Numbered from the stretch's first letter, positions 26,409-35,790 are shown. The stretch is DNA of 64,000 nucleotides from Deltaproteobacteria bacterium (GCA_016713665.1 JADJOR010000001.1:744001-808000); one strand, 5' to 3'. Translations and numbers: made by a program. The notes: generated by a model not told the origin, from the sequence alone.

Positions 26409-27173
26409 ATGATCGGCTCCGCTCCCCCCGCGATCGACGAGGAGCTGAGGCGCGACGCGGCAACGCGACTCGCGGCCGTGCGCGCACGCATCGAGTCCGC
26501 CGCCCGGCGGGCCGGCCGCGACCCGGCCACCGTCACACTCGTCGGTGTCGCCAAACGCCAGTCGCTCGAGCGCATCGTCGCCACCGTCGGCGCCGGCCTG
26601 CACGTGCTCGGCGAGAACTTCGTCCAGGAGGCGCGGGCGATGCGCCCGCGACTCGAGGCCGCCCTCGCCGAAGAAGGGCGTTCGACGCCGCCGCTCCACT
26701 GGCGCATGGTGGGCCGCCTCCAGCGCAACAAGCTCGCGCTAGCCGTCGCGCTCTTCGACGCGATCGAGAGCGTCGATCGGCTCGAGCTCGTCGCCCCGCT
26801 CGCGACCCAGGCGGCGAAGGCCGGTCGGGTCCTCGAGGTCCTCGTCCAGGTCCACCTCGGCGACGAGCCGCAGAAGGGAGGCTGCCCCTTCGACGGGGTC
26901 CCCGCCCTCGCCCGCGCGATCGCGGCGGAGCCCGCCCTGCGGCTCGGGGGCTTGATGGCGGTGCCGCCCACGGCAGAGGATCCGGAGTCGGTGCGCCCCT
27001 GGTTCCGGCAATTGAGGGAGGCTCGGGACGCCTGGGCGGCGGAGCTCCCCGCCCTCACCGGCTCGGCCCTCTCGATGGGGATGTCGAACGATTTCGAAGT
27101 CGCCATCGAAGAGGGCGCTACGCTGGTGCGCGTGGGCACGGCCCTGTTCGGCCCACGGACCAGTGCGCCCTGA
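26409..27173 (+). CDS. yggS: YggS/PLPBP family PLP homeostasis protein
   Basis: Pyridoxal-phosphate-binding protein of the YggS (COG0325) family, thought to buffer PLP. 254 residues. PLP lysine K49 in LVGVAKRQ; HVLGENFVQEA; LHWRMVGRLQRNK; phosphate-binding end SMGMSNDFEVAIEEGATLVR followed by VGTALFG. ATG 26409 chosen as the last start before the conserved core. Precedes proC as in many genomes. Confidence 0.93.
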   Translation: MIGSAPPAIDEELRRDAATRLAAVRARIESAARRAGRDPATVTLVGVAKRQSLERIVATVGAGLHVLGENFVQEARAMRPRLEAALAEEGRSTPPLHWRMVGRLQRNKLALAVALFDAIESVDRLELVAPLATQAAKAGRVLEVLVQVHLGDEPQKGGCPFDGVPALARAIAAEPALRLGGLMAVPPTAEDPESVRPWFRQLREARDAWAAELPALTGSALSMGMSNDFEVAIEEGATLVRVGTALFGPRTSAP

Positions 27174-27274
27174 CGGCACGTGCTCGATCCGGCACGCCCC
27201 GCAGAACGCACGCGGCGAACGATTCCACGACCCGCGTGACCCCCAACCCGAGAACGACGGAGATGCCCCGACCG

Positions 27275-28105
27275 ATGGCGAAGACGAGCTTCGAGCAGAG
27301 CCGGATCGGATTCATCGGCTGTGGTGCCATGGCGAAGGCGCTGGCGGGGGGACTGGTCGAGGCCGGTCTCGCCGGCGATCGCATCCGCGCTTCCGATCCG
27401 GTCCCCGCCGCGCGCAAGGCCTTCGAGGCGGCGATCGGCGCGCGGGTCTTCGAGGGCAACGACGAGGTCGTGGCGGAGTCGGATCTGGTCGTGCTCGCCG
27501 TGAAGCCGGGGGCGGTCGCGGGCGTGCTCGCGGGTCTCGATCCCAGGGCGGCGGCGCGTCCGATCTGGGTCTCGATCGCAGCGGGTGTCCCGCTCGAGGC
27601 GCTCTGCGGTGCGCTGCCGAAGGGCGCGCGCGTCGTGCGCACGATGCCGAATACGCCGGCGCTCGTACGCGCCGGCGCGACCGCCTACTACCCGGGGCCG
27701 GAGGTCGGTGCCGCGGATCTCGCCCTCGTCGAGCAGGTCCTCGAGGCCGCGGGCTGGGTCTGGCGCGCGCCGAACGAGGATCTCCTCGATGCGGTGACGG
27801 GCCTCTCGGGCAGCGGCCCCGCCTACGTCTTCCTGTTCCTCGAGGCCCTCGCCGACGCCGGGGTCAGCCAGGGCCTGCCGCGGGACGCGGCCCAGACCCT
27901 CGCGATCCGGACCGTGCTCGGCTCCGCGAAGCTCGCCCTCGAGACCGGCTCGCATCCCGGTGTCCTCAAGGATCAGGTCATCTCACCGGGGGGCACGACC
28001 ATCGCCGGCCTCGAGCGGCTCGAGGCGGGGGGCGTCCGGGCGGCCGTCTACGAGGCGGTCCGCGCCGCCACCGAGCGCTCGCGGGCGCTGCGACAGAAGA
28101 AGTAG
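27275..28105 (+). CDS. proC: pyrroline-5-carboxylate reductase
   Basis: NAD(P)H-dependent last step of proline synthesis. 276 residues from ATG 27275; GTG 27236 and ATG 27263 are in-frame alternatives. Rossmann motif IGFIGCGAMAKALAGGLVEA; VRTMPNTPALVRAGATAYY; C-terminal signature DAVTGLSGSGPAYVFLFLEA and ISPGGTTIAGLERLE. Length matches the family. Confidence 0.95.
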   Translation: MAKTSFEQSRIGFIGCGAMAKALAGGLVEAGLAGDRIRASDPVPAARKAFEAAIGARVFEGNDEVVAESDLVVLAVKPGAVAGVLAGLDPRAAARPIWVSIAAGVPLEALCGALPKGARVVRTMPNTPALVRAGATAYYPGPEVGAADLALVEQVLEAAGWVWRAPNEDLLDAVTGLSGSGPAYVFLFLEALADAGVSQGLPRDAAQTLAIRTVLGSAKLALETGSHPGVLKDQVISPGGTTIAGLERLEAGGVRAAVYEAVRAATERSRALRQKK

Positions 28106-28241
28106 CGCGGGGCGGGGCGCGGCGAGGTCGTGCCGGGGCCGGCCTCCGGCCGCAGGCCGTGCGTGTCGAAATCCTCAAGCTGATCGGCCATCTGGCCGAT
28201 TCCCTGCCGCAGCGAGATTCCGCCCGGAAGGAGACCAGCGC

Positions 28242-28907
28242 ATGCGCATGACCCCCCTCGACGTCCAGAGCCATTCCTTCGCCCGGCGCTGGCGCGGATA
28301 CGACGCCGACGAGGTCGACGCCTTCCTGCGCATCGTCTCGGAGGATTACGAGGGGCTGGTCCGGGAGAACGCGACCCAGGCCGATCGGCTCTACCGCCTC
28401 GAGCGCCGGGTCGAGGAGCTCTCGGCCCAGGAGCAGCTCCTGAAGCAGACCCTGATCTCGGCCCAGGCCATGTGCGACGAGCTTCGCCGCGGCGCCGAGC
28501 GCGACGCCGAGCTCCGGCTCGCCGAGGTCGAGGTCCGGGCCGAGAAGATCCTCGACGCGTCCCATCGACGCGCGGCCCAGCTCGCCCAGGACATCCGCGA
28601 GATGCGCGTGCTACGGACGCGGCTCGGGGAGTCGATCCGCAGCGCGGCCGAGACCCACATCGCCCTGCTCGCGACCCTCGAGGCCGACCCCGCCGAGGAC
28701 CCCTTCGTGAAGGGACTCGCCGAGGGCACCGTCGCCTACCTGAAGGCCGACCGTCGCCGCCCGGCTCCGGATTCCGGCGGAGCCCACCTCCACCCGGGTC
28801 AGCCCGACCCGCTCGCCGCCACGCCGCGTCCGAACACCGCCCCGAGCGCGACGGCCGACATCGGTATCCCGCACCCGGATCTCGGCAAGGACTCGCGGCG
28901 GGGTTGA
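28242..28907 (+). CDS. DivIVA-domain protein
   Basis: 221 residues. The N-terminal DivIVA motif MTPLDVQSHSFARRWRGYD, with DADEVDAFLRIVSEDYEGLV, binds curved membrane in Gram-positives. Then a long coiled coil (about residues 40-150) and a Pro-rich disordered tail. ATG preceded by GGAAGGAGACC. The order yggS-proC-divIVA matches the cell-division-linked neighbourhood of other bacteria. In Gram-negatives such proteins may also serve gliding or polarity; role here not known. Confidence 0.9.
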   Translation: MRMTPLDVQSHSFARRWRGYDADEVDAFLRIVSEDYEGLVRENATQADRLYRLERRVEELSAQEQLLKQTLISAQAMCDELRRGAERDAELRLAEVEVRAEKILDASHRRAAQLAQDIREMRVLRTRLGESIRSAAETHIALLATLEADPAEDPFVKGLAEGTVAYLKADRRRPAPDSGGAHLHPGQPDPLAATPRPNTAPSATADIGIPHPDLGKDSRRG

Positions 28908-28930
28908 CTCGGAATCGGTCGTGGCCACCG

Positions 28931-28959
28931 TTGGCAGGCCCCTGCCAATGGGATATCAA
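28931..28959 (+). promoter_or_regulatory. sigma70-type promoter overlapping a perfect inverted repeat, upstream of the FmdB-like gene
   Basis: TTGGCA (28931-28936), 17-base spacer, TATCAA (28954-28959), about 35 bases before the ATG at 28995. The -35 box is part of an 18-base dyad TTGGCAGG-CC-CCTGCCAA (28931-28948), placed where a repressor would block RNA polymerase. Confidence 0.5.
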
Positions 28960-28994
28960 GAGGCCCCGATCGAGCCTCCCGAGGATGCCACGCG

Positions 28995-29354
28995 ATGCCG
29001 ACGTACGACTATCAATGCGGAAAATGCGGCAGCGAGTTCACCCGCGAGCAGCGCATCACCGAGCCGCCCGTCAAGACCTGCCCGTCCTGCAAGAGCCGCC
29101 AGGTCAAACGCCTGCTCTCCGCCCCCGGCTTCATCCTGAAGGGCGGCGGCTGGTATTCGGATCTCTACAGCAGCAGCGGCAAGAAGTCCGGCGGCGGCGG
29201 TGAGGGCAGCAGCGGCGGCGGAGACTCGTCGTCGTCTTCGGGCTCCTCCTCGAGCTCGGACTCTTCCGGTTCGGGCTCTTCCGGTTCGGGCTCTTCCGGT
29301 TCGGGCTCTTCCGGTTCGGGCAAGGGCGGCAAGTCCAGCGCGAGCGCGGCCTAG
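28995..29354 (+). CDS. FmdB-family zinc-ribbon protein with Ser/Gly repeat tail
   Basis: 119 residues. Residues 1-45 are the FmdB/CxxC_CxxC_SSSS putative regulatory zinc ribbon: YDYQCGKCGSEF ... KTCPSCKS, then RLLSAPGFILKGGGWYSDLY. From residue ~56 on it is almost only Ser and Gly, partly encoded by a DNA tandem repeat. The role of FmdB proteins is poorly known. folD starts 2 bases after its stop. Confidence 0.9.
   Translation: MPTYDYQCGKCGSEFTREQRITEPPVKTCPSCKSRQVKRLLSAPGFILKGGGWYSDLYSSSGKKSGGGGEGSSGGGDSSSSSGSSSSSDSSGSGSSGSGSSGSGSSGSGKGGKSSASAA
29262..29321 (+). repeat. 15-base tandem repeat, four perfect copies, inside the FmdB-like gene
   Basis: Unit TCTTCCGGTTCGGGC at 29262, 29277, 29292 and 29307, encoding GSGSS-type pentads. 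Perfect copies at DNA level imply recent expansion; the copy number may vary between strains. Confidence 0.9.
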
Positions 29355-29356
29355 TC

Positions 29357-30251
29357 ATGGCCGAGGCGATCCAGACCGTCGTCGTCGACGGGCTCGCCCT
29401 CGCGGAGACGCTGCGCGCCGAGATGGCGACCGAGATCGAGGCGATCGTCGCGAGCGGTCGCCGCCCCCCGCAGCTGACCGTCGTGCTCGTCGGGGACGAT
29501 CCGGCGAGCCGCTCCTACATCAAGGGCAAGCAGCGCGCCTGCGCGCGGATCGGCGCGGACGCGGCCGAGTACCTGCTGCCCGAGTCGACGAGCGAGAAGG
29601 AGCTGCTCGACCTGATCGGACGCCTCAACGCCGACGACGCGGTCGACGGCATCCTGGTCCAGCTCCCGCTCCCGAAGCAGATCTCGCCCGAGGCGGTGGC
29701 CGAGGCGATCGATCCCGCGATGCCGTCTGCTGCTCGGCAACGCGCGGCTCGTCTCGTGTACGCCCCTCGGTGTGCTCGCGGTCCTCGACCGCCACGGCGT
29801 CCCCCTGTCGGGGGCGCATGCCGTCGTGATCGGCCGCAGCAACATCGTCGGCAAGCCAGTCTCGATCCTGCTGCAGCAGCGCAACGCGACCGTCACGATG
29901 TGCCACTCGAAGACCCGCAACCTCGCGGAGCTCTGCCGTTCGGCGGACGTGATCGTCGCCGCCGCCGGCAGCCCGCGCATGGTCAAGGCGGATTGGATCC
30001 GCCCCGGCGCCGCCGTCATGGATGTCGGGGTCACGGAAGTGGACGGCAAGCTCGTCGGCGACGTCGACTTCGACGCGGCGATCGGCCGCGCCGGTCTCAT
30101 CACACCCTCGCGCCGCGGCATCGGCCCGATGACGATCACGATGCTGCTGCGCAACACGCTGACGGCCTGCCCGCTCCGCCATCCGACCCCGCGCGCCGAA
30201 GGCGGGACCAGCGGCCCCGCGCGGCACACCGCCCCCGAAAGCCGCGCTTGA
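29357..30251 (+). CDS. folD: bifunctional methylenetetrahydrofolate dehydrogenase/cyclohydrolase FolD, frame disrupted near 29720
   Basis: NADP-dependent oxidation of 5,10-methylene-THF and cyclohydrolase, one-carbon metabolism. The N-terminal half runs from ATG 29357 with VGDDPASRSYIKGKQRAC (catalytic Lys region) and DGILVQLPLPKQI to EAIDPA (29719). The C-terminal half continues in another frame from about 29721 with RLLLGNARLVSCTPLGVLAV, VVIGRSNIVGKPVSILL and GLITPSRRGIGPMTITMLL. The highly conserved KDVDGFHP block between them is missing (about 32 bases), so this is a deletion plus frameshift. Likely sequence error, since folD is usually essential. It overlaps gcvT (TTGA), linking it with glycine cleavage, which makes its substrate. 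Confidence 0.9.
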
Positions 30252-31342
30252 GCGAGCTGTCCCGTACGCCGCTCTTCGAGATCCATCGCCGCCTCGGGGC
30301 ACGCCTCGTCCCCTTCGCGGGCTGGGAGATGCCGATCCAGTACTCGTCGATCCTCGACGAGCACGCCGCCGTCCGCGAACGCGCGGGGCTCTTCGACGTC
30401 TCCCACATGGGCCAGATCTTCTTCGAAGGACCGGACGCGGTCGCCGCCGTCGACCGACTGGTCAGCTGTGACGTCGCCTCCCTCGGCGTCGGTCGCGCGC
30501 GCTACGGCCTGCTGCTCAACGACGCGGGGGGCTGCGTCGACGACGTGATCGCGACGCGCCTCGGCGAGCGCGAGCTCTTCCTCTGCGTGAACGCCTCGAA
30601 CATCGACAAGGATCGCGACTGGATCCTGCACCACGCGACGGGCGACGTCCGGATCGAAGACCGGAGCCCGACGACCGCCCTGCTGGCGCTCCAGGGCCCC
30701 GCCTCGGCCCGCATCCTCACGCGCTTCGCCGGGACCGAGCTCGCCCTGCCGAAGCGCTTCGGCGCGGCGCGCATGTCGATCGCCGGCCTCGAGCTGATCG
30801 TCTCCGCCACCGGCTACACCGGCTCCCCCGGCTTCGAGCTCGCCTGCGCGAGCACCGACGCCGAGCGCCTGTTCGAAGGCCTGCTCGCCGCGGGCGCGCC
30901 CGAAGGCATCCTGCCCGTCGGCCTCGGCGCCCGCGACACCCTCCGACTCGAGGCCGGCATGGCGCTCTACGGCCACGAACTCGACGATACGACGACGCCC
31001 TTCGAAGCCGGGCTCGAGCGCTACGTGAAGGATCTCGCCCGCGACTTCGTCGGCGTCGAAGCCCTTCGCCGCATCGCCGGCGAGACGCCGCGACGCCGGC
31101 TGGTCGGCTTCGAGCTCGTCGAGCGTGGCATCGCCCGGGCCGACTACGAGATCGTCCACGAAGGCTCGATCGTGGGCCGCGTGACTTCCGGCGCGCCGTC
31201 TCCGACGCTCGGAAAGTCGATCGGCCTCGGCTACGTTCCGCCCGCGCTCTCGGCCGTCGGCCAGGCGCTCGGCATCCGGATCCGCGGCAAGGACGTGGCA
31301 GCGCAGGTCGTGGCCCTTCCCTTCCTCAAACCGGGCCGGTGA
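30248..31342 (+). CDS. gcvT: glycine cleavage system aminomethyltransferase (T protein)
   Basis: Transfers the methylene from the lipoyl arm of GcvH to tetrahydrofolate. 364 residues from TTG 30248, which overlaps the folD stop. Conserved N terminus RTPLFEIHRRLGARLVPFAG, then FDVSHMGQI, GGCVDDVIATRLGERELFLC and SATGYTGSPGFEL (folate site), LGARDTLRLEAGMALYGHEL. gcvH follows 87 bases later; gcvP is not in the window. Confidence 0.96.
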   Translation: MSELSRTPLFEIHRRLGARLVPFAGWEMPIQYSSILDEHAAVRERAGLFDVSHMGQIFFEGPDAVAAVDRLVSCDVASLGVGRARYGLLLNDAGGCVDDVIATRLGERELFLCVNASNIDKDRDWILHHATGDVRIEDRSPTTALLALQGPASARILTRFAGTELALPKRFGAARMSIAGLELIVSATGYTGSPGFELACASTDAERLFEGLLAAGAPEGILPVGLGARDTLRLEAGMALYGHELDDTTTPFEAGLERYVKDLARDFVGVEALRRIAGETPRRRLVGFELVERGIARADYEIVHEGSIVGRVTSGAPSPTLGKSIGLGYVPPALSAVGQALGIRIRGKDVAAQVVALPFLKPGR

Positions 31343-31428
31343 GTGGCGTCCCGGCTCGCCCGGGACGAGGACGCCCGAGGATGAATGCGCCCGGGATGGA
31401 ATGACCTGGCGATGGGGGAGCGACGCGC

Positions 31429-31827
31429 GTGAGCGACGAACAGATTCCGAGCGAGCTGCGATACACGAAGGACGACGAGTGGGTCCGGGTGGAGGGCGAC
31501 GAGGTCGTCGTGGGCGTGACGGACTTCGCCCAGAGCCAGCTCGGAGACATCGTCTTCGTCGAGCTGCCCGCCGTGGGCGCGACGACGGAGGCGGGGGCTC
31601 CGTTCGGGACGATCGAGTCGGTGAAGGCGGTCTCGGATCTCTTCGCGCCGATCTCCGGCGAGATCCTCGCCGTCAACGAGGCGTTGACCGACAAGCCCGA
31701 GCTCGTGAACGAATCGTGCTACGGGACTGGCTGGCTGATCCGATTGCGGCCGAGCGATCGCGGCCAGCTCGCGGCCCTGCTCGATGCCGAGGCCTATCGC
31801 AAGTCGACCGAGTCGCGCGCGTCCTGA
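31429..31827 (+). CDS. gcvH: glycine cleavage system H protein
   Basis: Lipoyl carrier of the glycine cleavage system, 132 residues. Starts IPSELRYTKDDEWVRVEGDE; lipoylation lysine K66 in GTIESVKAVSDLFAPISGE. GTG 31429 is preceded by GGGGGAG with good spacing. Convergent with the MerR-TPR gene; the 25-base gap holds a 15-base dyad (31832-31846, CCCTGGA-A-TCCAGGG) without a T-run. Confidence 0.96.
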   Translation: MSDEQIPSELRYTKDDEWVRVEGDEVVVGVTDFAQSQLGDIVFVELPAVGATTEAGAPFGTIESVKAVSDLFAPISGEILAVNEALTDKPELVNESCYGTGWLIRLRPSDRGQLAALLDAEAYRKSTESRAS

Positions 31828-31852
31828 ACGGCCCTGGAATCCAGGGACCCGC

Positions 31853-32758
31853 TCAGGCCTGCTCGGATTCCCGCGCGAGCCGCTGACGGGCGACCGCCGC
31901 CCAGGATCCCTGCGGATCGATCTGCAGATAGCGTCGCCAATGGCGACAGGCCGGCCCCATGCGGTCGAGCTTCTCGTAGAGCAATGCCAGATTGATGTGG
32001 AGATCCGGGTAGACGGGGTCGACGGCGAGCGCGCGCCGGTACAACACGAGGGCCTGCTCGTCCTCGCCCGCCTCCTCGAGCACGTTGGCGAGATTGAAGC
32101 TCGCCTCGACGTGGTCGGCCGCGCGCGCGAGACACGCCTCGAAGGCCCGCCGCGCCGCCGCCCGCTGGCCCTGGTTGTACCGCACGGCGCCGAGGTTGCA
32201 GTAGGCGTCGGCGTAGTCGGGATCGAGCTCGATCGCCTTCTCGTACGCCGCGGCCGCCTCGCCAAAGGTCCGCTCGTCGACGTCGAGCTCGCAGCCCTTC
32301 TCGAAGAATCCGACCGCGTCGGCCGGACCGGGCTCGCGGCCGCGCATCGAAGCTGCCCCCGGCCCCGCGAGCGCGGTGACCGGATGCGCCGCGGCCACCT
32401 CGGGCGCACCGGAGAACTCGAGCAGGAGCTGACCGCCGACCTCCTCCCAACGCCCGTCGCGCCGCAACACGATGTGATCGGAATCCTCGGACGCGAGGCG
32501 CAGGGCGCTGGCCGGTTCGGCGAGATCCGGGAGCCGATCGCGCAGGACCTCGAGATGGCGACGGATGCGCTGGATGGAAACGCCGCGCTCGATCATCGAC
32601 ACGATCGTGCGCAACACGACGAGGTCGCGGAATCCATAGCCCGCCTCGTCCTGCAGCTCGACCGTCGCACCGACCAGCCGGATCTTCTTCCAGTACCGGA
32701 GTCGGCGCGGGGAGACCTTGAGGATGCGGGCGACGTCGCCGAGCGAATAATCCGTCAC
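31853..32758 (-). CDS. MerR-family regulator fused to TPR repeats
   Basis: 301 residues from GTG 32758. Residues 1-75 are a MerR winged helix (TDYSLGDVARILKVSPRRLR, YWKKIRLVG, GYGFRDLVVLRTIVSMIERG). Residues ~145-295 form about four TPR units (AAAAYEKAIELDPDYADAYC; ASFNLANVLEEAGEDEQALV; LHINLALLYEKLDRMGPACR). No metal-binding Cys as in MerR itself. The TPR part replaces the usual effector domain and suggests a protein ligand. Divergent from tRNA-Sec. Upstream in-frame sequence lacks conservation and crosses the tRNA, so the GTG start is preferred. Confidence 0.9.
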   Translation of the reverse strand: MTDYSLGDVARILKVSPRRLRYWKKIRLVGATVELQDEAGYGFRDLVVLRTIVSMIERGVSIQRIRRHLEVLRDRLPDLAEPASALRLASEDSDHIVLRRDGRWEEVGGQLLLEFSGAPEVAAAHPVTALAGPGAASMRGREPGPADAVGFFEKGCELDVDERTFGEAAAAYEKAIELDPDYADAYCNLGAVRYNQGQRAAARRAFEACLARAADHVEASFNLANVLEEAGEDEQALVLYRRALAVDPVYPDLHINLALLYEKLDRMGPACRHWRRYLQIDPQGSWAAVARQRLARESEQA

Positions 32759-32859
32759 GCGCCGAGCATGGCACGTCGCGTCGCCGCTGTGAACGAGGCG
32801 CGCGCGGAATCCTGTGGGACGACCAGTCGCGGAGCCCGGCAGCGAGTATGCTCGGCCAC

Positions 32860-32958
32860 GGCGAGGTTTCCGCAGCTGGTGCTCGGCCTCGACTTCAAAT
32901 CGAGTGTGGATCGCGTCGCCGCGATCCGGGCGGGTTCGATTCCCGTCCCTCGCCGCCA
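32860..32958 (+). tRNA. selC: tRNA-Sec (anticodon TCA)
   Basis: 99 bases including encoded CCA. Anticodon loop CTTCAAA (TCA at 32895-32897) on the stem CTCGA/TCGAG. Very long variable arm with a perfect 8-bp stem GGATCGCG/CGCGATCC. T arm GCGGG-TTCGATT-CCCGT. Acceptor GGCGAGG pairs with CCTCGCC (a possible eighth pair T-C is mismatched), discriminator G, as in E. coli selC. A TATGCT box lies 7 bases upstream. It implies that the organism decodes UGA as selenocysteine; selA/B/D are not in the window. Confidence 0.93.
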
Positions 32959-32971
32959 CGAACGCAATGCG

Positions 32972-35780
32972 TCATACGCCCGTCCGCAGGCGCTCCGCCA
33001 ACAGCTGCCCCGTCAACGACTCCGGACACGCCGCCACCCGCTCGGGCGGCCCCGCCGCGACCAGCCGGCCTCCATCCGGTCCACCGCCCGGCCCGAGGTC
33101 GACGACCCAGTCCGCCCGCGCAATGACTTCGAGGTCGTGCTCGACGACGAGCACGCTGGCGCCGGCCTCGATCACCTCGTCGAGACAGCCGAGCAAGACG
33201 TCGATGTCGCTCGCGTGCAGCCCCGTCGTCGGCTCGTCGAAGACGTAGAGCGTGCGGCCGGCGCCCTCGAGCAGCGCCTGGCCGAGGCGCAGGCGCTGGA
33301 ACTCGCCCCCCGAGAGCGTCGAGAGCGGCTGACCGAGCGAGAGATAACCGAGCCCGACCCGCGCGAGCGGACGCAGGCGGTCGACGATCTTCGGCTCCTT
33401 CGCGAAGACCTCGCAGGCCTCGTCGACGCGCAGCGCCAGCACGTCGACGATCGAGCGCCCGTCGAGGCGGACGTCGAGGACCTCCTTGCGAAAGCGCGTT
33501 CCGCCGCAGGCCTCGCAGGGGATCCGCAGATCGTCGAGGAACTGCATGTCGATCTCGACCTCGCCCGCGCCCTCGCACGCCTCGCAGCGCCCGCCCGCCA
33601 CGTTGAAGGAGAAGAAGCCCGGCCGATGGCCGCGCGCCCGGGCCTCGCGCGTCGCGGCGAAGCGCGTCCGGATCGCGTCCCAGGCCTTCGTGACCGTCGC
33701 CGGATTCGAGCGCGCGCTACGCGACCCCGGCGACTGATCGACGAGCACGACGCCGTCGAGCGCCTCGGCCCCTTCGATGCGCGTGCCCCCGCGACTCGCC
33801 CCCCGCGCCGACGACCCCGCCGACACGGCGGCCGCTCGCCGACCCGAGAGCCCCGGGACGAGCACCTCGCGCACGAGCGTCGACTTCCCCGCCCCGGACA
33901 CCCCCGTGAGCGCGACGAGTGCCCCGAGCGGAATCTCGACCTCGAGGTCGCGCAGGTTGTGGATCCCGCCGGTCGTGATGCGAAGCCGCCGCGCGCGCGA
34001 GAGATCGCGGCGCCGGCGCGCGGACGGCTGCGAAGCGCCGCGCAGGGCCGCGCCCGTCTTCGAGGCGGACGCGGCCCGGATCACGTCGACGGGCCCCGCG
34101 CAGACGAGGGTGCCGCCGTAGCGCCCGGCGCCGGGGCCGAGGTCGAGCACGTGGTCCGCGGCCTCGACGAGGGCGAGCGCATGCTCGACGACGACGACCG
34201 TATTGCCCTGATCACGAATCGCCTCGAGCACACGCAGGAGCCGCGCGAGGTCGGCGGCATGGAGTCCGACCGAGGGCTCGTCGAGGACGTAGAGCGAGGC
34301 CGTCAGGCTGCCGGAGAGCGCCGTCGCGAGCTGGATGCGCTGCGCCTCGCCGCCCGAGAGGCTCCGCACCGTGCGATCGAGGGCGACATAACCGAGCCCG
34401 ACCGCGTGGATCGTCCGCAGCCGCGAACCGATCAGCTCGAGCAGACGGCGCGCCGCCTCGCCTCCCACGCGCCGCACCACGAGATCGTCGACCCAGCCCT
34501 GCAGACCCTCGAGGGTCGAGCGGCCGAGATCTGCAAGCGAGCGTCCCTCGATCCGGACCGCGCGGGCCGCCTCCGAGAGCCGGGTCCCCTCGCAATCCGG
34601 ACACGGCTCGTACTTGCGATTTCGCGCGAGCTGGACCCGCGCCTGGACCTTGTAGCGGCGCCCTTCGAGCCACTCGAAGTAGGCGCGCACGCCCCTCGAA
34701 TCGGTCGCCGTCGCCCTCGAGCACGAAGCGCCGCTCGTCGTCGGAGAGCTCGGCGAAGGAACGGCCGACGTCGATCCCCGCCTTGCGGACCTCGGCCAGG
34801 AGCCACTTCTTCCAGCCCCGGGTCGAGCCGGTCGAGAACAACGCGATCGCGTCGCCGGCGAGGCTCTTCGTCGGATCGGGGATGACGCGCTCCCAATCGA
34901 TCTCGGCAATCCGCCCGAAGCCCTCGCAGCGCGGACAGGCGCCGAGCGCATTGTTGAACGAGAAGAGCCCCGGACTCGGCTCGGGGAATCGGCGCCCGCA
35001 GCGATTGCAGACCCGCCCTTCCCGGTAGCTGTGCGCGCTCGCGGGCAGGCCGTCGGCCCCGCGCACGGCGAGCTCGCCCTGCCCCTTCGCAAAGCCCTGG
35101 GACACCGCCTCGATGAGTCGCGCCCGCACGCCCTCGGCGTCGCGCAGATCGAGTCGATCGATGAGCAGCCACCACGGCGCCTCCCGGGACGGCTTCGTCC
35201 GCGGCGCCTGCTCGAGCAGCTCGACGACCTTCCCGTCGTCGCCGAGCAAGCGCGCAAAGCCCTCCTTCACGAGCCCGTCGCGCACCTCGCCGGCGCGCCC
35301 GCGGCCGCTGCGCAGCGGCGCGACGAGCTGGATCCGCGTCCCCGGCCACTCCTTCGCGATGCGATCCGCCGTCGCGACGACGCCCCCGGCATCGACGACC
35401 TCGTCGCAGTCGGGGCAGACGGTGATCCCGATGCGCGCGTAGAGCAGGCGGAGCTGGTCGAGGAGCTCCGTCGCGCTCCCGACCGTCGCCCGGGCGTTCG
35501 TCACGCCGTTGCGCTGCTCGATCGCGATCGCCGGCGGCAGGTTCGAGATGTGGTCGACCTCGGGCCGCGGGAGGCGGTCGAGGAATTGCCGCGCGTAGGC
35601 GGAGAGCGAGCTCACGTAGCGGCGCTGGCCCTCGGCGTAGAGGGTGTCGAAGGCGAGCGTCGTCTTGCCCGAGCCCGAGGGTCCCGTGATGACGGTGAGG
35701 CGGCCGAGGGGGATCTCGCAGTCGATGCCCCGCAGATTGTGGGACCGGGCATTCTCGATCCGGATCACGCGCTGCGCCAT
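32972..35780 (-). CDS. uvrA: excinuclease ABC subunit A, one frameshift near 34692
   Basis: Damage-recognition ATPase of nucleotide excision repair. N-terminal half from ATG 35780: Walker A TGPSGSGKTTLAFDTLYAEG, QRRYVSSLSAYARQFL, zinc module CNRCGRRFPEPSPGLFSFNN ... CPRCEG. Frame shifts by one base at EGDGDRFEG/VRAYFEWLEG in a GGGG run. C-terminal half: CPDCEGTRL, LSGGEAQRIQLATAL, second Walker A TGVSGAGKSTLV, zinc module CEACEGAGEVEIDMQFLDD ... CEACGGTRF, and LSTLSGGEFQRLRL. Corrected length ~936, normal for UvrA. A single homopolymer error is the simplest reading. Confidence 0.93.
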
Positions 35781-35790
35781 CGCGAGCGCG

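Noticed and set aside
29262..29321. CRISPR or intergenic repeat array
   Set aside because: The units are contiguous, in frame and inside a coding sequence; no spacers.
31832..31846. Dyad between gcvH and the MerR-TPR gene as an intrinsic terminator
   Set aside because: A perfect 7-base dyad with a 1-base centre cannot form a good hairpin and no T-run follows on either strand.
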